A DNA stretch of 64,000 bases. Origin: Planotetraspora thailandica (GTDB lineage: Bacteria; Actinomycetota; Actinomycetes; Streptosporangiales; Streptosporangiaceae). Shown here one piece after another: positions 8,419 to 17,102 of the stretch. Location: contig NZ_BOOR01000005.1 of the NCBI RefSeq assembly GCF_016863335.1, forward strand, positions 186,001 through 250,000, in the 5' to 3' direction. The position numbers and the translations under genes are program-made. Positions within the stretch are counted from its first letter, which is position 1. Each line of letters starts with the position of its first letter. The notes under the pieces are model-generated. The model ran no database searches. It was not told the DNA's origin and was given only the letters and a program-made list of their open reading frames with translations.

Positions 8419-8805
8419 ATGATGCCCGGCAGGGTCCTCGACGTCGCCGCGCTGGTCGACATCGCGGTGGCCAAGACCAACTACTCGCGCAGCATCGTCA
8501 CGACCTGCCTGCTCGCCGGCGGGCGGATCTGCATTCCCGCGACCGTGTATTCCACCGTCGTCTCCATCGTGCCCCTGCGCACGAAACTCGACCTGTTCGA
8601 GCTCGTCACCACCCCGGGGGTCGAGATCGACGACCTGACCGCCGGCAAGGCCATGGACATCGCCGAGATCCTCGACGGCTCGCGTGACGTCACTGCGGGC
8701 CACGTCGTCTGGTGCTCGCTGAAGACCCGCTGGCCGATCCTGACCGACCGCGGAGACGAGCTCAGGAACTACGACCCACAGATCGAGATCGACCCCGTCC
8801 CGTGA
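8419..8805 (+). CDS. PIN-domain-like VapC toxin (possibly degenerate)
   Basis: The product has 128 residues with a PIN-like fold. The N-terminal strand RVLDVAALVDI carries the first acidic residue, DVTAGHVVWCSLKTRWPILTDRG resembles the C-terminal PIN block, and the tail NYDPQIEIDPV matches VapC proteins. The conserved Glu of the second motif is not visible (the segment reads IPATVYSTVVSI). The acidic site may therefore be incomplete and the ribonuclease activity reduced or lost. The gene is translationally close to the RHH antitoxin gene. Confidence 0.65.
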   Translation: MMPGRVLDVAALVDIAVAKTNYSRSIVTTCLLAGGRICIPATVYSTVVSIVPLRTKLDLFELVTTPGVEIDDLTAGKAMDIAEILDGSRDVTAGHVVWCSLKTRWPILTDRGDELRNYDPQIEIDPVP

Positions 8806-8934
8806 TCCACAGCACGCCGCCTCCTACGGCCATCGCCAAACAGACTGAAGGATCAATTTGGGCGGTGTGAACTTTCCCTGATCTCCGACATGGGCATGAA
8901 TGCGGCACTGGCGATCGCAGAGAAGGGCGCTCAC

Positions 8935-9600
8935 GTGCCGATCCGAGCAGTGCCCGACGGCATGAGATCCGCCGCGTGGATCGCCGGTGAACTGGCGCTG
9001 ACGGCCGCCGCCGTGCTCGTCCTGTTCTGTGCATATTTGCTGTGGGGTACCGGCGCTTATACGGAGGAGCGTCAGCGGGAGTTGCAGCACAGCCTGGTCG
9101 GCGACCACGTGCTCAAAAGCCGGGAGACGATCCGTCTGGGCGCTGCTCTGGCTTTGATCCGGATTCCCCGGTTCGGGGAGCGTTATCACTACGCGATCGT
9201 GGAGGGTGTCGACACCGAGGACCTCCGTAAAGGTCCCGGGCATTATCCGGGGACGGCCATGCCCGGCGAGCCAGGAAATTTCGTCATATCAGGGCATCGA
9301 ACGACCTATGGGGCGCCATTCAATCGCCTCGCCGAGCTCCGCGAGGGCGACGACATCCTGATCGACACACGCGGCTTCCGTTACACCTACCGGGTGACGT
9401 CGACCCGCGTGGTGGATCCTTCGGATGTGGCCGCGATCGCCGCCGTACCCGGAAGGCCGGGAGCGCGGGCGGCAAGGGCCGTGATCACGCTCACCACCTG
9501 CCATCCGGAGTTCTCCGCCGGGGAGCGGCTGGTCGTCTCCGGGGTCTTGGCGTCGGTACGAACCCATTGGTTCCGATATGCGCAGGAGCGTCATGTATAG
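8935..9600 (+). CDS. Class E sortase
   Basis: This 221-residue membrane-anchored transpeptidase has one N-terminal transmembrane helix (ELALTAAAVLVLFCAYLLWG) and an extracellular sortase barrel. The catalytic His lies in NFVISGHRTTYGAPF and the Cys in VITLTTCHPEFSAGERLVV; an Arg follows as ERLV. Class E sortases cut LAxTG-like signals and attach proteins to the wall (family knowledge). The GTG at 8935 follows GAAGGG with an 8-base spacing; the longer frame from 8890 has no ribosome site. A 45-residue membrane peptide overlaps its 3' end. Confidence 0.88.
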   Translation: MPIRAVPDGMRSAAWIAGELALTAAAVLVLFCAYLLWGTGAYTEERQRELQHSLVGDHVLKSRETIRLGAALALIRIPRFGERYHYAIVEGVDTEDLRKGPGHYPGTAMPGEPGNFVISGHRTTYGAPFNRLAELREGDDILIDTRGFRYTYRVTSTRVVDPSDVAAIAAVPGRPGARAARAVITLTTCHPEFSAGERLVVSGVLASVRTHWFRYAQERHV

Positions 9601-9730
9601 CCGGCTGTGGCGAGTCCTCCCGGGAGGTGTGATCACGAAGGCGGCCCTATGCGCGGTCGGCCTCGTCCTCGTAGGGCTCGCCCTGTGGCACGTCGTGTTC
9701 CCGTTCCTGGAGTCCCACACGGCGTTGTGA
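9593..9730 (+). CDS. Small membrane peptide overlapping sortase gene
   Basis: This 45-residue open frame starts with ATG inside the last codons of the sortase gene (8-bp overlap) and ends just before a strong terminator. It has a short basic N-terminus (MYSRLWRVLPGGVITKAA), one transmembrane segment (LCAVGLVLVGLALWHVVFPFL) and a short tail. The overlap, the membrane character and the terminator directly after the stop indicate a real translationally coupled gene, perhaps a sortase partner. Confidence 0.65.
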   Translation: MYSRLWRVLPGGVITKAALCAVGLVLVGLALWHVVFPFLESHTAL

Positions 9731-9737
9731 CCCGCAG

Positions 9738-9782
9738 ACGCGCACGGGGGCGCAGGGATGACCCCTGCGCCCCCGTGTGCGT
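9738..9782. terminator. Strong bidirectional terminator
   Basis: A 20-bp stem (one wobble pair) with a 5-nt loop, built from ACGCGCACGGGGG-type and complementary C-rich arms, lies between the sortase operon and the convergent secreted-protein gene ending at 9787. Confidence 0.85.
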
Positions 9783-9786
9783 TTCG

Positions 9787-12700
9787 TCAGATGAGGGACT
9801 TGTAGACGTTCCAGCCGGTCGCGAGCTTGACTCGGCTGATGAAGGTGCCCTTGCCGGTGCCGGTCCAGCGGTACAGGTTGCCCTTGGTGTCACGGCTGAG
9901 CAGGTCGGCCTTGCCGTCCTGGGTCAGGTCGCCGATGCCGATCACGGCGTTGTAGGAGTTCCAGCCGGCCGCGAGCCTGACCCGGCCGCCGAAGGTGCCC
10001 TTGCCGTTGCCGTACCAGCGCCACAGATAACCCGACTTGTCGCGGCCGAGCATGTCGCCCTGGCCGTCGCCGTTGATGTCTCCGACGCCGACCATCATCG
10101 TGTAGCCGCCCTGGCCGGAGGCGATCTTCACCCGGCCCTTGAACTTGCCCTTGCCGTCGGCCGCGTACATCCACAACACCCCGGACTTGTCCCGGGCCAC
10201 CAGGTCCGGCCGCCCGTCACCGGTCAGGTCACCCGGCGAGGTCAGCACGTTGTACCTCTCCCAGCCGGTGCCGATCAGCGCGTACTTGTTCTTCGTGGTG
10301 AACCGGACATGCCCGTCACCCCAGTAAGCGCGCAGCGCACCCTTGGAATCGCGGACCAGCAGGTCCGCTTTGCGGTCGCCGTTCAGATCGCCGATCGGCA
10401 CCAGCAGGGACGAGGTCGGCCAGGTCGCGGTGATGCCGGCGCTGCGCAGCGTCCTGTTGGACTGCCCCTCGTAGGAGTTGATCTTGCCGTCCGAGCGTCT
10501 GGCCAGCAGGTCCGGGTAGCCGTCGCAGTCGTACACATGCGTCAGCAGGCGGCCACAGGCCACGTCCAACGTGCCGCTGCCCACTTTCGCGGAGGCGGTC
10601 CCGCCGTTGTACGTGGCGGTCAACTCCCAGGTGTAGACCCCGCTGTTGGGCACGGCACCGTTCGGCTCGAATCCATTCCAGGAGGCATTGATGTACATGG
10701 GCCCGCGTTCGGCCCCGCCCCGCAATGTCGCGACCTGACGCTTGGTGATGCGATCGGCGATGTTCACCTGCCAGGAGTCCACCGGGCGGCTCAGGTAGAA
10801 CGCGTCCTCCCAGCTCTGGTAGTACGGCTCCTTGTTCCCTGGTGCGACGGTGCCGTTGCCGCCTTCCCTGCCGAGCACCGGCGCCGAGTCCGGCACCCCG
10901 TCCGCCAGCACGTGCACGCGGTCCTGATCGTCCAAGTACGCGATGTGGCCGCTGTACTTGTCCACGGCCCAGGTGATCCTGCGGTCATCCGGGAGGCCGC
11001 CGCCCGGCAAGGTCGCGATGGTCCGCTCCGCGGCCGGGCTGCCGGTGTGGAAGTCGGTGAGCTTCAGCTCGCCTGCCGCCTTGTCGTGCCTCACGACGTA
11101 CCCGTCGCCGAGCATGCTCTGCCCAGACGGCACCGCGAAGCCCCGATTGTTCGTCAGGTCGTAGACCCCGGCCGGCTTGCCGTCCCCACACGACCAGTAG
11201 AGCCAGCGGGCCGTCGCCTCCAGCTCGGTCGGCACACATGCCACGCCGGTCTTCACCGTACGGCTGGGCGTGCCGGGTGTGGGCGAGTACGGGTCCAGTT
11301 CGGCGATCAGCGTGCCGGGAGCGCTCGTGGACGCGCTCCACAACGTGGAGAACCAGACCGCGGCCGCCTGCACCGGACGGCTGCGGGTCACCTCGCGGAT
11401 GCGAGGGTTGACGATGTACTGCTTCTTCGGCGATTCGCCATCGATGATCACGTACTCGTCGGAGGCGTCTCGCACCTGCCCCCCGAGTCCGGGCACCGGA
11501 ACCGTCATGTTCAACGAGGACTTGCGCCAGGTTCCGAGGGTGGTGTGCCCGTCCGTCACGTCAAGAACGGAGAGGCCGTAGAAGTTGCCGTCCACGGCCC
11601 GGACGCAGTCCGTGTCCGTGGCGCATCGGACGATGGAAGACGACATCGTCCTCGGCAGCCCGAACTTGCCTTCCGCTGCCGGCACCGAGGTCGTGCCGAC
11701 GTCCTGTTGGTAGAAGGAGAGCTTGCCGTCCAACTGGGCGAAGGTGCTCAGGGTGCCCCGGGAGAGAGCCAGCCCCCAGATCTTGGCGGTTACAGGGGGA
11801 ACCGGGTGCACGGTCTTCTCTGACACTCGGCCGTCGGCGCCCTCGGTGATGCGATGAACTGCCCAGTCGTCGGGGCTGGAGCCTCCCACGAACAACGCAC
11901 TCCCGTCCGCGGCTCTCCGATCGAAACCGGCATTGGGTGAGACGTGGTCGAGCAGGGCGGTGCGCGTGCCGCCGTCGAGCGGCCAAGCCGCCAACTGCGG
12001 GCCGAGCGTGGAGGCCGGCTCGTTGTGCATGGTGATGAGCGTGTCGCCGACCAGCATCCTGACGGCCCAGTCGGAGGGGACCGCGACCTCCTGCGGCTGA
12101 GCGGACAGGTCGTCGCGAGGTACCGACCTCACCAGGTGGGCCGAAGGCGTCCACCAGGCGACGCGGTCAGCACTCAGCACAAGGTTCACATTCGAGTCGG
12201 TCTCCGCCACGGGAAGTGGTGTGACGACCCCGGTGGCAGCGTCCAGCACGCCGTAAAGATCAGGCCCGCCACGCTGCACAAACATGATCGCGGCGCCTCG
12301 ATCGTCCACGGCGTTACGCGAAATCGAGTAGTTGACGAATTGAGCACCGGTGGGAACGCCCGTGACGGGCACGGGATCGGCGGCGCCGGGCTCGGTGGAG
12401 AGCAGCACGGCTGCGGTCGCGAGCCCGCCGGGAATCCCCTGGAGGGCGAGCACCTTGCCGCCGAAGGCCCCAGCGAAGCTGTAGCCCGCAGGCAGTTGCA
12501 TCTCACGGCGTTCACCGGTGTGCGGATCGAGCAGGCTGTACGAGCTGGCGGTGCCGCTCGGGCCCGGCCAGATCGCGAGCAGGTCGCTTCCCGCGCCTAC
12601 CGGCCAGACCACCGAGGCGTCGTTCACGCCGGACACCGGTGCGGAGGCGCCGCTCGTGTATTCGGTCCAGATGTATGCGTCAACGCCGTCTTGCTTGTGC

Positions 12701-12861
12701 AGAAATCCGGTGACGCCGCCCGCCAGCACGCTGTCCTGGCGTGGCGCCGCCCGGAAGGGAGGCGGGATGACGACCTCCTGAGCCGAGGCGGCCTGGGCCT
12801 GCGGTGCGCTCGCGGCTAATGGCAAGGCTGCGGACACGAACGCGAGTGCCGCGGCCGCCAT
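9787..12861 (-). CDS. Secreted protein with C-terminal FG-GAP/VCBS-like repeats
   Basis: The gene encodes a large exported protein (~1,024 residues). The signal peptide (ALAFVSAALPLAASAPQAQAAS) begins at the ATG at 12861. Residues ~40-690 look like beta-propeller-like strands with many Trp/Asp-Gly turns. The last ~230 residues contain at least four units of the type GDLNGDxxxDLLxRDxxGxLxxYxGxGxG, the FG-GAP/VCBS calcium-binding repeat. Such proteins are surface or matrix proteins in actinomycetes, and no enzymatic motif is visible. A terminator at 12963 separates it from the upstream secreted-protein gene. The open frame continues further upstream, but that part is out of frame with the real neighbour. 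Confidence 0.8.
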   Translation of the reverse strand: MAAAALAFVSAALPLAASAPQAQAASAQEVVIPPPFRAAPRQDSVLAGGVTGFLHKQDGVDAYIWTEYTSGASAPVSGVNDASVVWPVGAGSDLLAIWPGPSGTASSYSLLDPHTGERREMQLPAGYSFAGAFGGKVLALQGIPGGLATAAVLLSTEPGAADPVPVTGVPTGAQFVNYSISRNAVDDRGAAIMFVQRGGPDLYGVLDAATGVVTPLPVAETDSNVNLVLSADRVAWWTPSAHLVRSVPRDDLSAQPQEVAVPSDWAVRMLVGDTLITMHNEPASTLGPQLAAWPLDGGTRTALLDHVSPNAGFDRRAADGSALFVGGSSPDDWAVHRITEGADGRVSEKTVHPVPPVTAKIWGLALSRGTLSTFAQLDGKLSFYQQDVGTTSVPAAEGKFGLPRTMSSSIVRCATDTDCVRAVDGNFYGLSVLDVTDGHTTLGTWRKSSLNMTVPVPGLGGQVRDASDEYVIIDGESPKKQYIVNPRIREVTRSRPVQAAAVWFSTLWSASTSAPGTLIAELDPYSPTPGTPSRTVKTGVACVPTELEATARWLYWSCGDGKPAGVYDLTNNRGFAVPSGQSMLGDGYVVRHDKAAGELKLTDFHTGSPAAERTIATLPGGGLPDDRRITWAVDKYSGHIAYLDDQDRVHVLADGVPDSAPVLGREGGNGTVAPGNKEPYYQSWEDAFYLSRPVDSWQVNIADRITKRQVATLRGGAERGPMYINASWNGFEPNGAVPNSGVYTWELTATYNGGTASAKVGSGTLDVACGRLLTHVYDCDGYPDLLARRSDGKINSYEGQSNRTLRSAGITATWPTSSLLVPIGDLNGDRKADLLVRDSKGALRAYWGDGHVRFTTKNKYALIGTGWERYNVLTSPGDLTGDGRPDLVARDKSGVLWMYAADGKGKFKGRVKIASGQGGYTMMVGVGDINGDGQGDMLGRDKSGYLWRWYGNGKGTFGGRVRLAAGWNSYNAVIGIGDLTQDGKADLLSRDTKGNLYRWTGTGKGTFISRVKLATGWNVYKSLI

Positions 12862-12962
12862 ACGGGTGGCGCGTACGGAAACTCCTCGTCCGCGCGGTGC
12901 TTCAGTCGGAACGTGGGTCGATGGCCCCACAGGTCCCCCTATGCGATGTGAGGAAAGGTGTC

Positions 12963-12993
12963 GCCGGGGTTCTGGGCCCACCAGAACCCCGGC
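12963..12993 (-). terminator. Terminator after secreted Ig-like protein gene
   Basis: GCCGGGGTTCTGG pairs perfectly with CCAGAACCCCGGC (13 bp) around a 5-nt loop, a few bases after the stop of the minus-strand gene ending at 12999. Confidence 0.8.
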
Positions 12994-12998
12994 GCGAG

Positions 12999-14573
12999 TC
13001 AGCGGAGCGCGACGTGGATGTACGTGCTGGGGGAGGTGGCGTAATAGGCGGTGCCACCGGGGTACCGCGGCATCCAGTAGGCCTCTCGGGTGGCCTTGAT
13101 CTTCGCCGTGAACCTGCCGCCGGTGCCGGTGAGCACGCTGCCGTAAAGGTGCAGGGCCGTGCCGCCCTTGACGTGGTAAACGATCGAGACCCGCTGGCCG
13201 GTGAGCGCCTTCCAGCCGGAGGAGTACTTCTGCAGGACGCCGGTGATGGTGAAGTAAGAGCCCTTTTTCACCCTGGTCGTGGACACCTTCAACCCGGTGA
13301 TCCGGGTCGGTGCTCGGCCCACCTTCAGCACACGGCTCGTCGAGCCCTTGTAATACGGGGCAGCCACGATCTCGGCCCGGTAGTACGCCATGGCCAGCGG
13401 TGCCTTGAGCGAGGTGGAGAAGCCGCCGGTCACCGTCCCCGACTTCGCGGTCTTCCAGCCGGTCTTGCCGTCGGCGGAATACTCGATCCGCACGGGAACC
13501 GTGAGGTTGCTCGGGCTCACATTGGCCCGCACGTTGAGCGTCCCGGCGGGGTCGACCGTCACGCCGAACGCGCTGATGGAGGTCACCGTCTTGTCGAGCT
13601 TCACGAAGCCGCTGATCGCGCCGTCGTAGCCGTGGGCCACGATCTCCGCGCGGTAATACGCGGGTACGGCGGGTGCGGTGAACTTGGAGGTGAAGGTCCC
13701 CAAGGTCTCCACGGTCGTGACGTCGGTCCAGCCGGTGGAGCCGTCCCTGGAATATTCGATCGTGACGGGCACTCTGAGCGTGGCGCCGGTGACCGTGCCC
13801 GCCAGCGAGACCGTCCCGGAGGAGCTCAGCGATCCGCTGAGACGACCGATGGCCGGGCTGAACCCGGGATGGATGTCGACGAACACCATGGGACTTTTGA
13901 AGAAGGTCGTGTCCTCCGTGGTGGCGGGACGCCACAGAACCGACACCTGCTGGGTCACGGAAGACGGGCTGAGCGTGACCGTCTTGGAGAAGGAGCCGTC
14001 GGCGCTGGTCGTCGTCGTGGCCGACACGCTCGGCGGGCCGGGTTGGCTGATCTGGATCTTTCGGTCGGGCAGAGGCTTCCAGGAGTGGTCGTCACTCAGA
14101 TACTCGAGGCGGCCGGAGAAGGTGGACGTGGGCGAGGCCGCACTGACCACGCTCGAGTCGGCCGACGCGGTGATCCGGACGTCCGAATGCGGGAAGAGGT
14201 CGAGCTGAGCCTCGGCTGACGCGACGGTCTCGGTGGCGTGGATCGAAGCCGAGACGCTCATCTGCCACCAACGAGCCGTTACCGGCACGGTGAAGTGCCC
14301 CGCCTCGTCGGTCGTCACGGTGTCGCCGGTGCAGGCGTTAGAGCAGAGGATCTGCACAGGCAGGCCGGCCAGCGGCCCCCCGGTCGTGCCGTCGGGCATC
14401 AGCTCAGTGACCGTGCCGGTCACCGTGGTCGTCTGACGGTCATAGGTGAGGTCGTCGGCCGCCACCAGGGTGATCTTGGGGGTGACCGTGGTCGTGTCGG
14501 CGTTGGCGGAGGGAGCTGCCAGGCTCACTGTCAGGAGGACGACACCGAGCAGGCCCAGGAGATTACGGCGCAA
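12999..14573 (-). CDS. Secreted multi-domain beta-sandwich (Ig-like) protein
   Basis: The product has 524 residues with a clear signal peptide (LLGLLGVVLLTVSLAAPSANA). It contains several Ig-like units, recognisable from repeated strands such as VPVTIEYSRDGSTGWTDV and VPVRIEYSADGKTGWKTA, each followed by AYYRAEIVA. A C-terminal unit starts KKGSYFTITGVLQKYSSGWK. The start codon is TTG (14571-14573), with AAGG six bases upstream. The C-terminal unit is clearly related to the one at 63345-64000. It is probably a wall-associated or secreted adhesin/structural protein; no catalytic motif is seen. Confidence 0.8.
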   Translation of the reverse strand: MRRNLLGLLGVVLLTVSLAAPSANADTTTVTPKITLVAADDLTYDRQTTTVTGTVTELMPDGTTGGPLAGLPVQILCSNACTGDTVTTDEAGHFTVPVTARWWQMSVSASIHATETVASAEAQLDLFPHSDVRITASADSSVVSAASPTSTFSGRLEYLSDDHSWKPLPDRKIQISQPGPPSVSATTTTSADGSFSKTVTLSPSSVTQQVSVLWRPATTEDTTFFKSPMVFVDIHPGFSPAIGRLSGSLSSSGTVSLAGTVTGATLRVPVTIEYSRDGSTGWTDVTTVETLGTFTSKFTAPAVPAYYRAEIVAHGYDGAISGFVKLDKTVTSISAFGVTVDPAGTLNVRANVSPSNLTVPVRIEYSADGKTGWKTAKSGTVTGGFSTSLKAPLAMAYYRAEIVAAPYYKGSTSRVLKVGRAPTRITGLKVSTTRVKKGSYFTITGVLQKYSSGWKALTGQRVSIVYHVKGGTALHLYGSVLTGTGGRFTAKIKATREAYWMPRYPGGTAYYATSPSTYIHVALR

Positions 14574-14793
14574 GGGGTGCCTTTAGGGAGAGGGAAGAGA
14601 GGCAGCAGAATATCGTTCTAAAGCGACAAGTAACGATCAAAAGGGAGATGTGATCTATCGGATTGATTACAAATGATCGACAGGTCGAGTCAGGCAGGCC
14701 GGGGCCGAGTGACACCTCTCCACGCGGACGGTTGCCCGCCACGGGGCCTCGGGTGATCGTCGTCGGCTTGTGCGAGTGTGATGGCGCTGTCGC

Positions 14794-14799
14794 TATAGT
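14794..14799 (+). promoter_or_regulatory. -10 element (TATAGT), possible leaderless transcript
   Basis: TATAGT lies 7 bases before an in-frame GTG at 14806, the geometry of leaderless actinobacterial mRNAs. No Shine-Dalgarno sequence is visible before either GTG 14806 or ATG 14821. Confidence 0.4.
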
Positions 14800-14820
14800 G
14801 TGGGCGTGCTTTTGGCCCCT

Positions 14821-15270
14821 ATGCCCACCGATGACTGGTTTGTCGAGTTGCTGCACGACAGTTTCCAGCGAGTCGTGGGTGCGACGTTCTTACCCGAGGG
14901 GGTCGACGGCCCGGAGGCGTCGCGCTGGCTCTACGAGAACGCCCCGTTCGCTCTGCTCGCGCATGACACCTCGCCGGACCCGGTTTTCGTCTACGCGAAC
15001 CGTACGGCGCAGCGCTGTTTCGAATACGGCTGGGACGAGTTCATCGGCATGCCGTCACGGTTGTCCGCGGAGGCGCCCGATCGTGAGGAACGCCGGAAGT
15101 TCATGGAGGGCGTCCTGCGGCGCGGCTTCGTCGACGACTACCGCGGCCTGCGCATCGCGAAGTCCGGCCGTCGCTTCTGGATCGAGGACGCGGTCGTGTG
15201 GAACCTCGTCGACGCGGAGGGGACCCTCCAGGGCCAGGCGGCGCTCCTTCGCCGGTGGACGGACGCCTGA
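14821..15270 (+). CDS. MEKHLA domain-containing protein
   Basis: This ~149-residue cytoplasmic protein consists of one MEKHLA (PAS-like) domain. Diagnostic stretches are ENAPFALLAHDTSPDPVFVYANRTAQRCFEYGWDEFIGMPSRLSAE and the C-terminal strands RRFWIEDAVVWNLVDAEG. MEKHLA was defined in plant HD-ZIP III proteins and occurs in bacteria as a stand-alone sensor-like domain of unknown ligand. The ATG at 14821 is used; GTG at 14800 or 14806 are in frame, and the latter fits a leaderless mRNA. It converges on a methyltransferase gene. Confidence 0.82.
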   Translation: MPTDDWFVELLHDSFQRVVGATFLPEGVDGPEASRWLYENAPFALLAHDTSPDPVFVYANRTAQRCFEYGWDEFIGMPSRLSAEAPDREERRKFMEGVLRRGFVDDYRGLRIAKSGRRFWIEDAVVWNLVDAEGTLQGQAALLRRWTDA

Positions 15271-15301
15271 CAGGCAGATCGACTCGCGGCTCCAAACGAC
15301 C

Positions 15302-15336
15302 CGTACGGCCGGCCCCCCCGAAGCGCCGGCCGTACG
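15302..15336. terminator. Bidirectional terminator
   Basis: CGTACGGCCGGC and GCCGGCCGTACG form a perfect 12-bp stem with an 11-nt loop between the convergent MEKHLA and methyltransferase genes. Confidence 0.8.
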
Positions 15337-15348
15337 CGTGTGATCCCC

Positions 15349-16176
15349 CTACGGCGTCTGCGTCCAGGCTCCGTACTGGATCGGACCCATGACCTGGCTT
15401 CCCTGCTCGAACACGGCCGTCCGCAATGCGTCGGCGAGAGCGTCGTCCGGCTGGAGTCCCTGGGGCAGGGAGAGCCCCCACTTGGTCAGCGCCGGCTTGA
15501 GGCTCCGTAGCGACTGCGCCATCCAGTCGAACAAAGGCGACCCCTCGTGGGTGCCGACGATGCCCACGGCCTCGACCTCCGGGCTGGGCAGCCCGGCGTC
15601 CAGGAATGTGCGGTTCAGCTGCCGCCCGAAGTCGGGAGGCGTTCCGTGGGCCCGGTAGACCTCGGCGAGCAGCCGATAGCTGTCGTCCCACGTGGGACAC
15701 GGCGGCCAGCTGGGGTTCTCGTTCGTCAGGTCGATCTCGTGGAAGGCCACGATCCCGCCCGGACGCAGAAACCGCGTGAACCTGCGCAGGATCTCCGCGG
15801 GATCGCGCTGGTAGAGGAGCACGAACCGGCCGACGACCGCGTCGAAGCTGAGCGACCCGGCCAGATCCTCCAGCGCGGTCACCTCGAAGGACACCGTGCC
15901 GGCCAGGCCCTCGGCCGCCGCACGTCCCCGCGCCTTCTCCACGACCACCGGGTCGCGGTCGACACCGAGGACCCTGCCGCGCGAGCCGACGATCTGCGCC
16001 GCCAGCAGCGACACGTCGCCTGCTCCCGAGCCGAGATCGAGGACGGACATGCCCGGACGCAGCCCCGGGGCACGCAGAAAACGCTCGGTCCACGGCCGCA
16101 GCACGTGGCCCTGGGCCATCAGGCGGCGATGCTCGAGGTCCGTGCTGCCGAGCACATATGTCGAGTTTCCCGTCAC
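15349..16176 (-). CDS. SAM-dependent class I methyltransferase
   Basis: The enzyme has 275 residues with a class I methyltransferase fold. Motif I is MSVLDLGSGAGDVSLLAA, the ribose-binding acidic motif is GVDRDP, and FDAVVGRFVLLY and FLRPGGIVAFHEID match later strands. The substrate is unknown. The GTG start at 16176 overlaps the TGA stop of the upstream hydrolase gene (GTGA), so the two are translationally coupled. They lie downstream of an AfsR-type regulator. Confidence 0.85.
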   Translation of the reverse strand: MTGNSTYVLGSTDLEHRRLMAQGHVLRPWTERFLRAPGLRPGMSVLDLGSGAGDVSLLAAQIVGSRGRVLGVDRDPVVVEKARGRAAAEGLAGTVSFEVTALEDLAGSLSFDAVVGRFVLLYQRDPAEILRRFTRFLRPGGIVAFHEIDLTNENPSWPPCPTWDDSYRLLAEVYRAHGTPPDFGRQLNRTFLDAGLPSPEVEAVGIVGTHEGSPLFDWMAQSLRSLKPALTKWGLSLPQGLQPDDALADALRTAVFEQGSQVMGPIQYGAWTQTP

Positions 16177-17000
16177 TTCTCGCCTTCCAGGGTGGGCAGC
16201 CCGGCCACCCAGTCGAGGACCAGCGCGTTGAACTCCGGCGCCCTCTCCTGCTGGATCCAGTGGCCGACCCCGTCCCAGGCCACCGCCCTGCTGTACGGGT
16301 GCGGGCTGACCGACTCCTCCCAGCCGAGATCGATGCCCTTCGCCTTCAACGAGGCTTCGGCCGACACCGTCAGCACCGGACAGGACCGGCGCCGCAGATA
16401 GTCCTCGCCGGCGGGACGGAGCGTCACCTCGTTCGGTTCGAACAGGCCGAGGAACACCCCGGAGACCGTCTCGGGGGAGGTGCCCAGCACCCGGCGGCTG
16501 TGCCACACGGGCAGCCATCCGAGCGCCGGGTCGATCTGCGAGGCTTCCATGCCGCCCAGGACGGCCGTGGCCACAGCGACCGGGTCGGGGCCGCGGAAGG
16601 CGGCGGCGACGCCCGCGGCGAACTCGGCGTCGAACCCGTAGCCGGGATCGACGGCCACGACGGCGCGTACGAGGTCGGGGTGCTCGACGGCGAGTACGGA
16701 GGCGACGGTCGCGCCCAGCGAATGGCCCACGACGACGGCCGGTCCCGCGTCGAGGCTGTCGAGCAGCAGGGCCAGGTCGTCCGCGAATTCCCGCGGGGTA
16801 AGGCCGCCCGTGACCTCCGTCGACCTGCCGTGGCCGCGAAGATCCGGGGCGATCACCCGATGGTGGGCGCCGAACGGTTCGATCTGCGCGGCCCAGTCGT
16901 GCGAGTCGCATGTGCCCCCGTGCACGAGCAGCACGGTCTCGCCGCCGGTGCCCTCGTCGGTGTAGAACAGCCGCCCGCCGCCCACGGTGAAGTAGCTCAA
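16173..17000 (-). CDS. Alpha/beta fold hydrolase
   Basis: The protein (~275 residues) is a typical alpha/beta hydrolase. The oxyanion region is LLVHGGTCDSHDW, the nucleophile elbow is VVVGHSLGAT, and the catalytic His is in WDGVGHWIQQE. The family includes esterases, epoxide hydrolases and dehalogenases, and the substrate is not evident. The TTG at 17000 is preceded by GGGGGA at ideal spacing; GTG 17015 is a slightly longer option without a good ribosome site. Its last codons overlap the methyltransferase start. Confidence 0.82.
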   Translation of the reverse strand: MSYFTVGGGRLFYTDEGTGGETVLLVHGGTCDSHDWAAQIEPFGAHHRVIAPDLRGHGRSTEVTGGLTPREFADDLALLLDSLDAGPAVVVGHSLGATVASVLAVEHPDLVRAVVAVDPGYGFDAEFAAGVAAAFRGPDPVAVATAVLGGMEASQIDPALGWLPVWHSRRVLGTSPETVSGVFLGLFEPNEVTLRPAGEDYLRRRSCPVLTVSAEASLKAKGIDLGWEESVSPHPYSRAVAWDGVGHWIQQERAPEFNALVLDWVAGLPTLEGEK

Positions 17001-17102
17001 AAGTCCGTCCCCCACGAATTGGTGATGGCAGGGGAGACCGGATCTCCCCTCAGTTCGCCGGGAATCTAGGGGAGGTGCAGTGAACAAAAAGTGCCGAAGG
17101 GA

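Noticed and set aside
12862-13935. Upstream extension of the FG-GAP protein's open frame
   Set aside because: It overlaps the real secreted Ig-like gene in another frame; a signal peptide at 12861 marks the true start.
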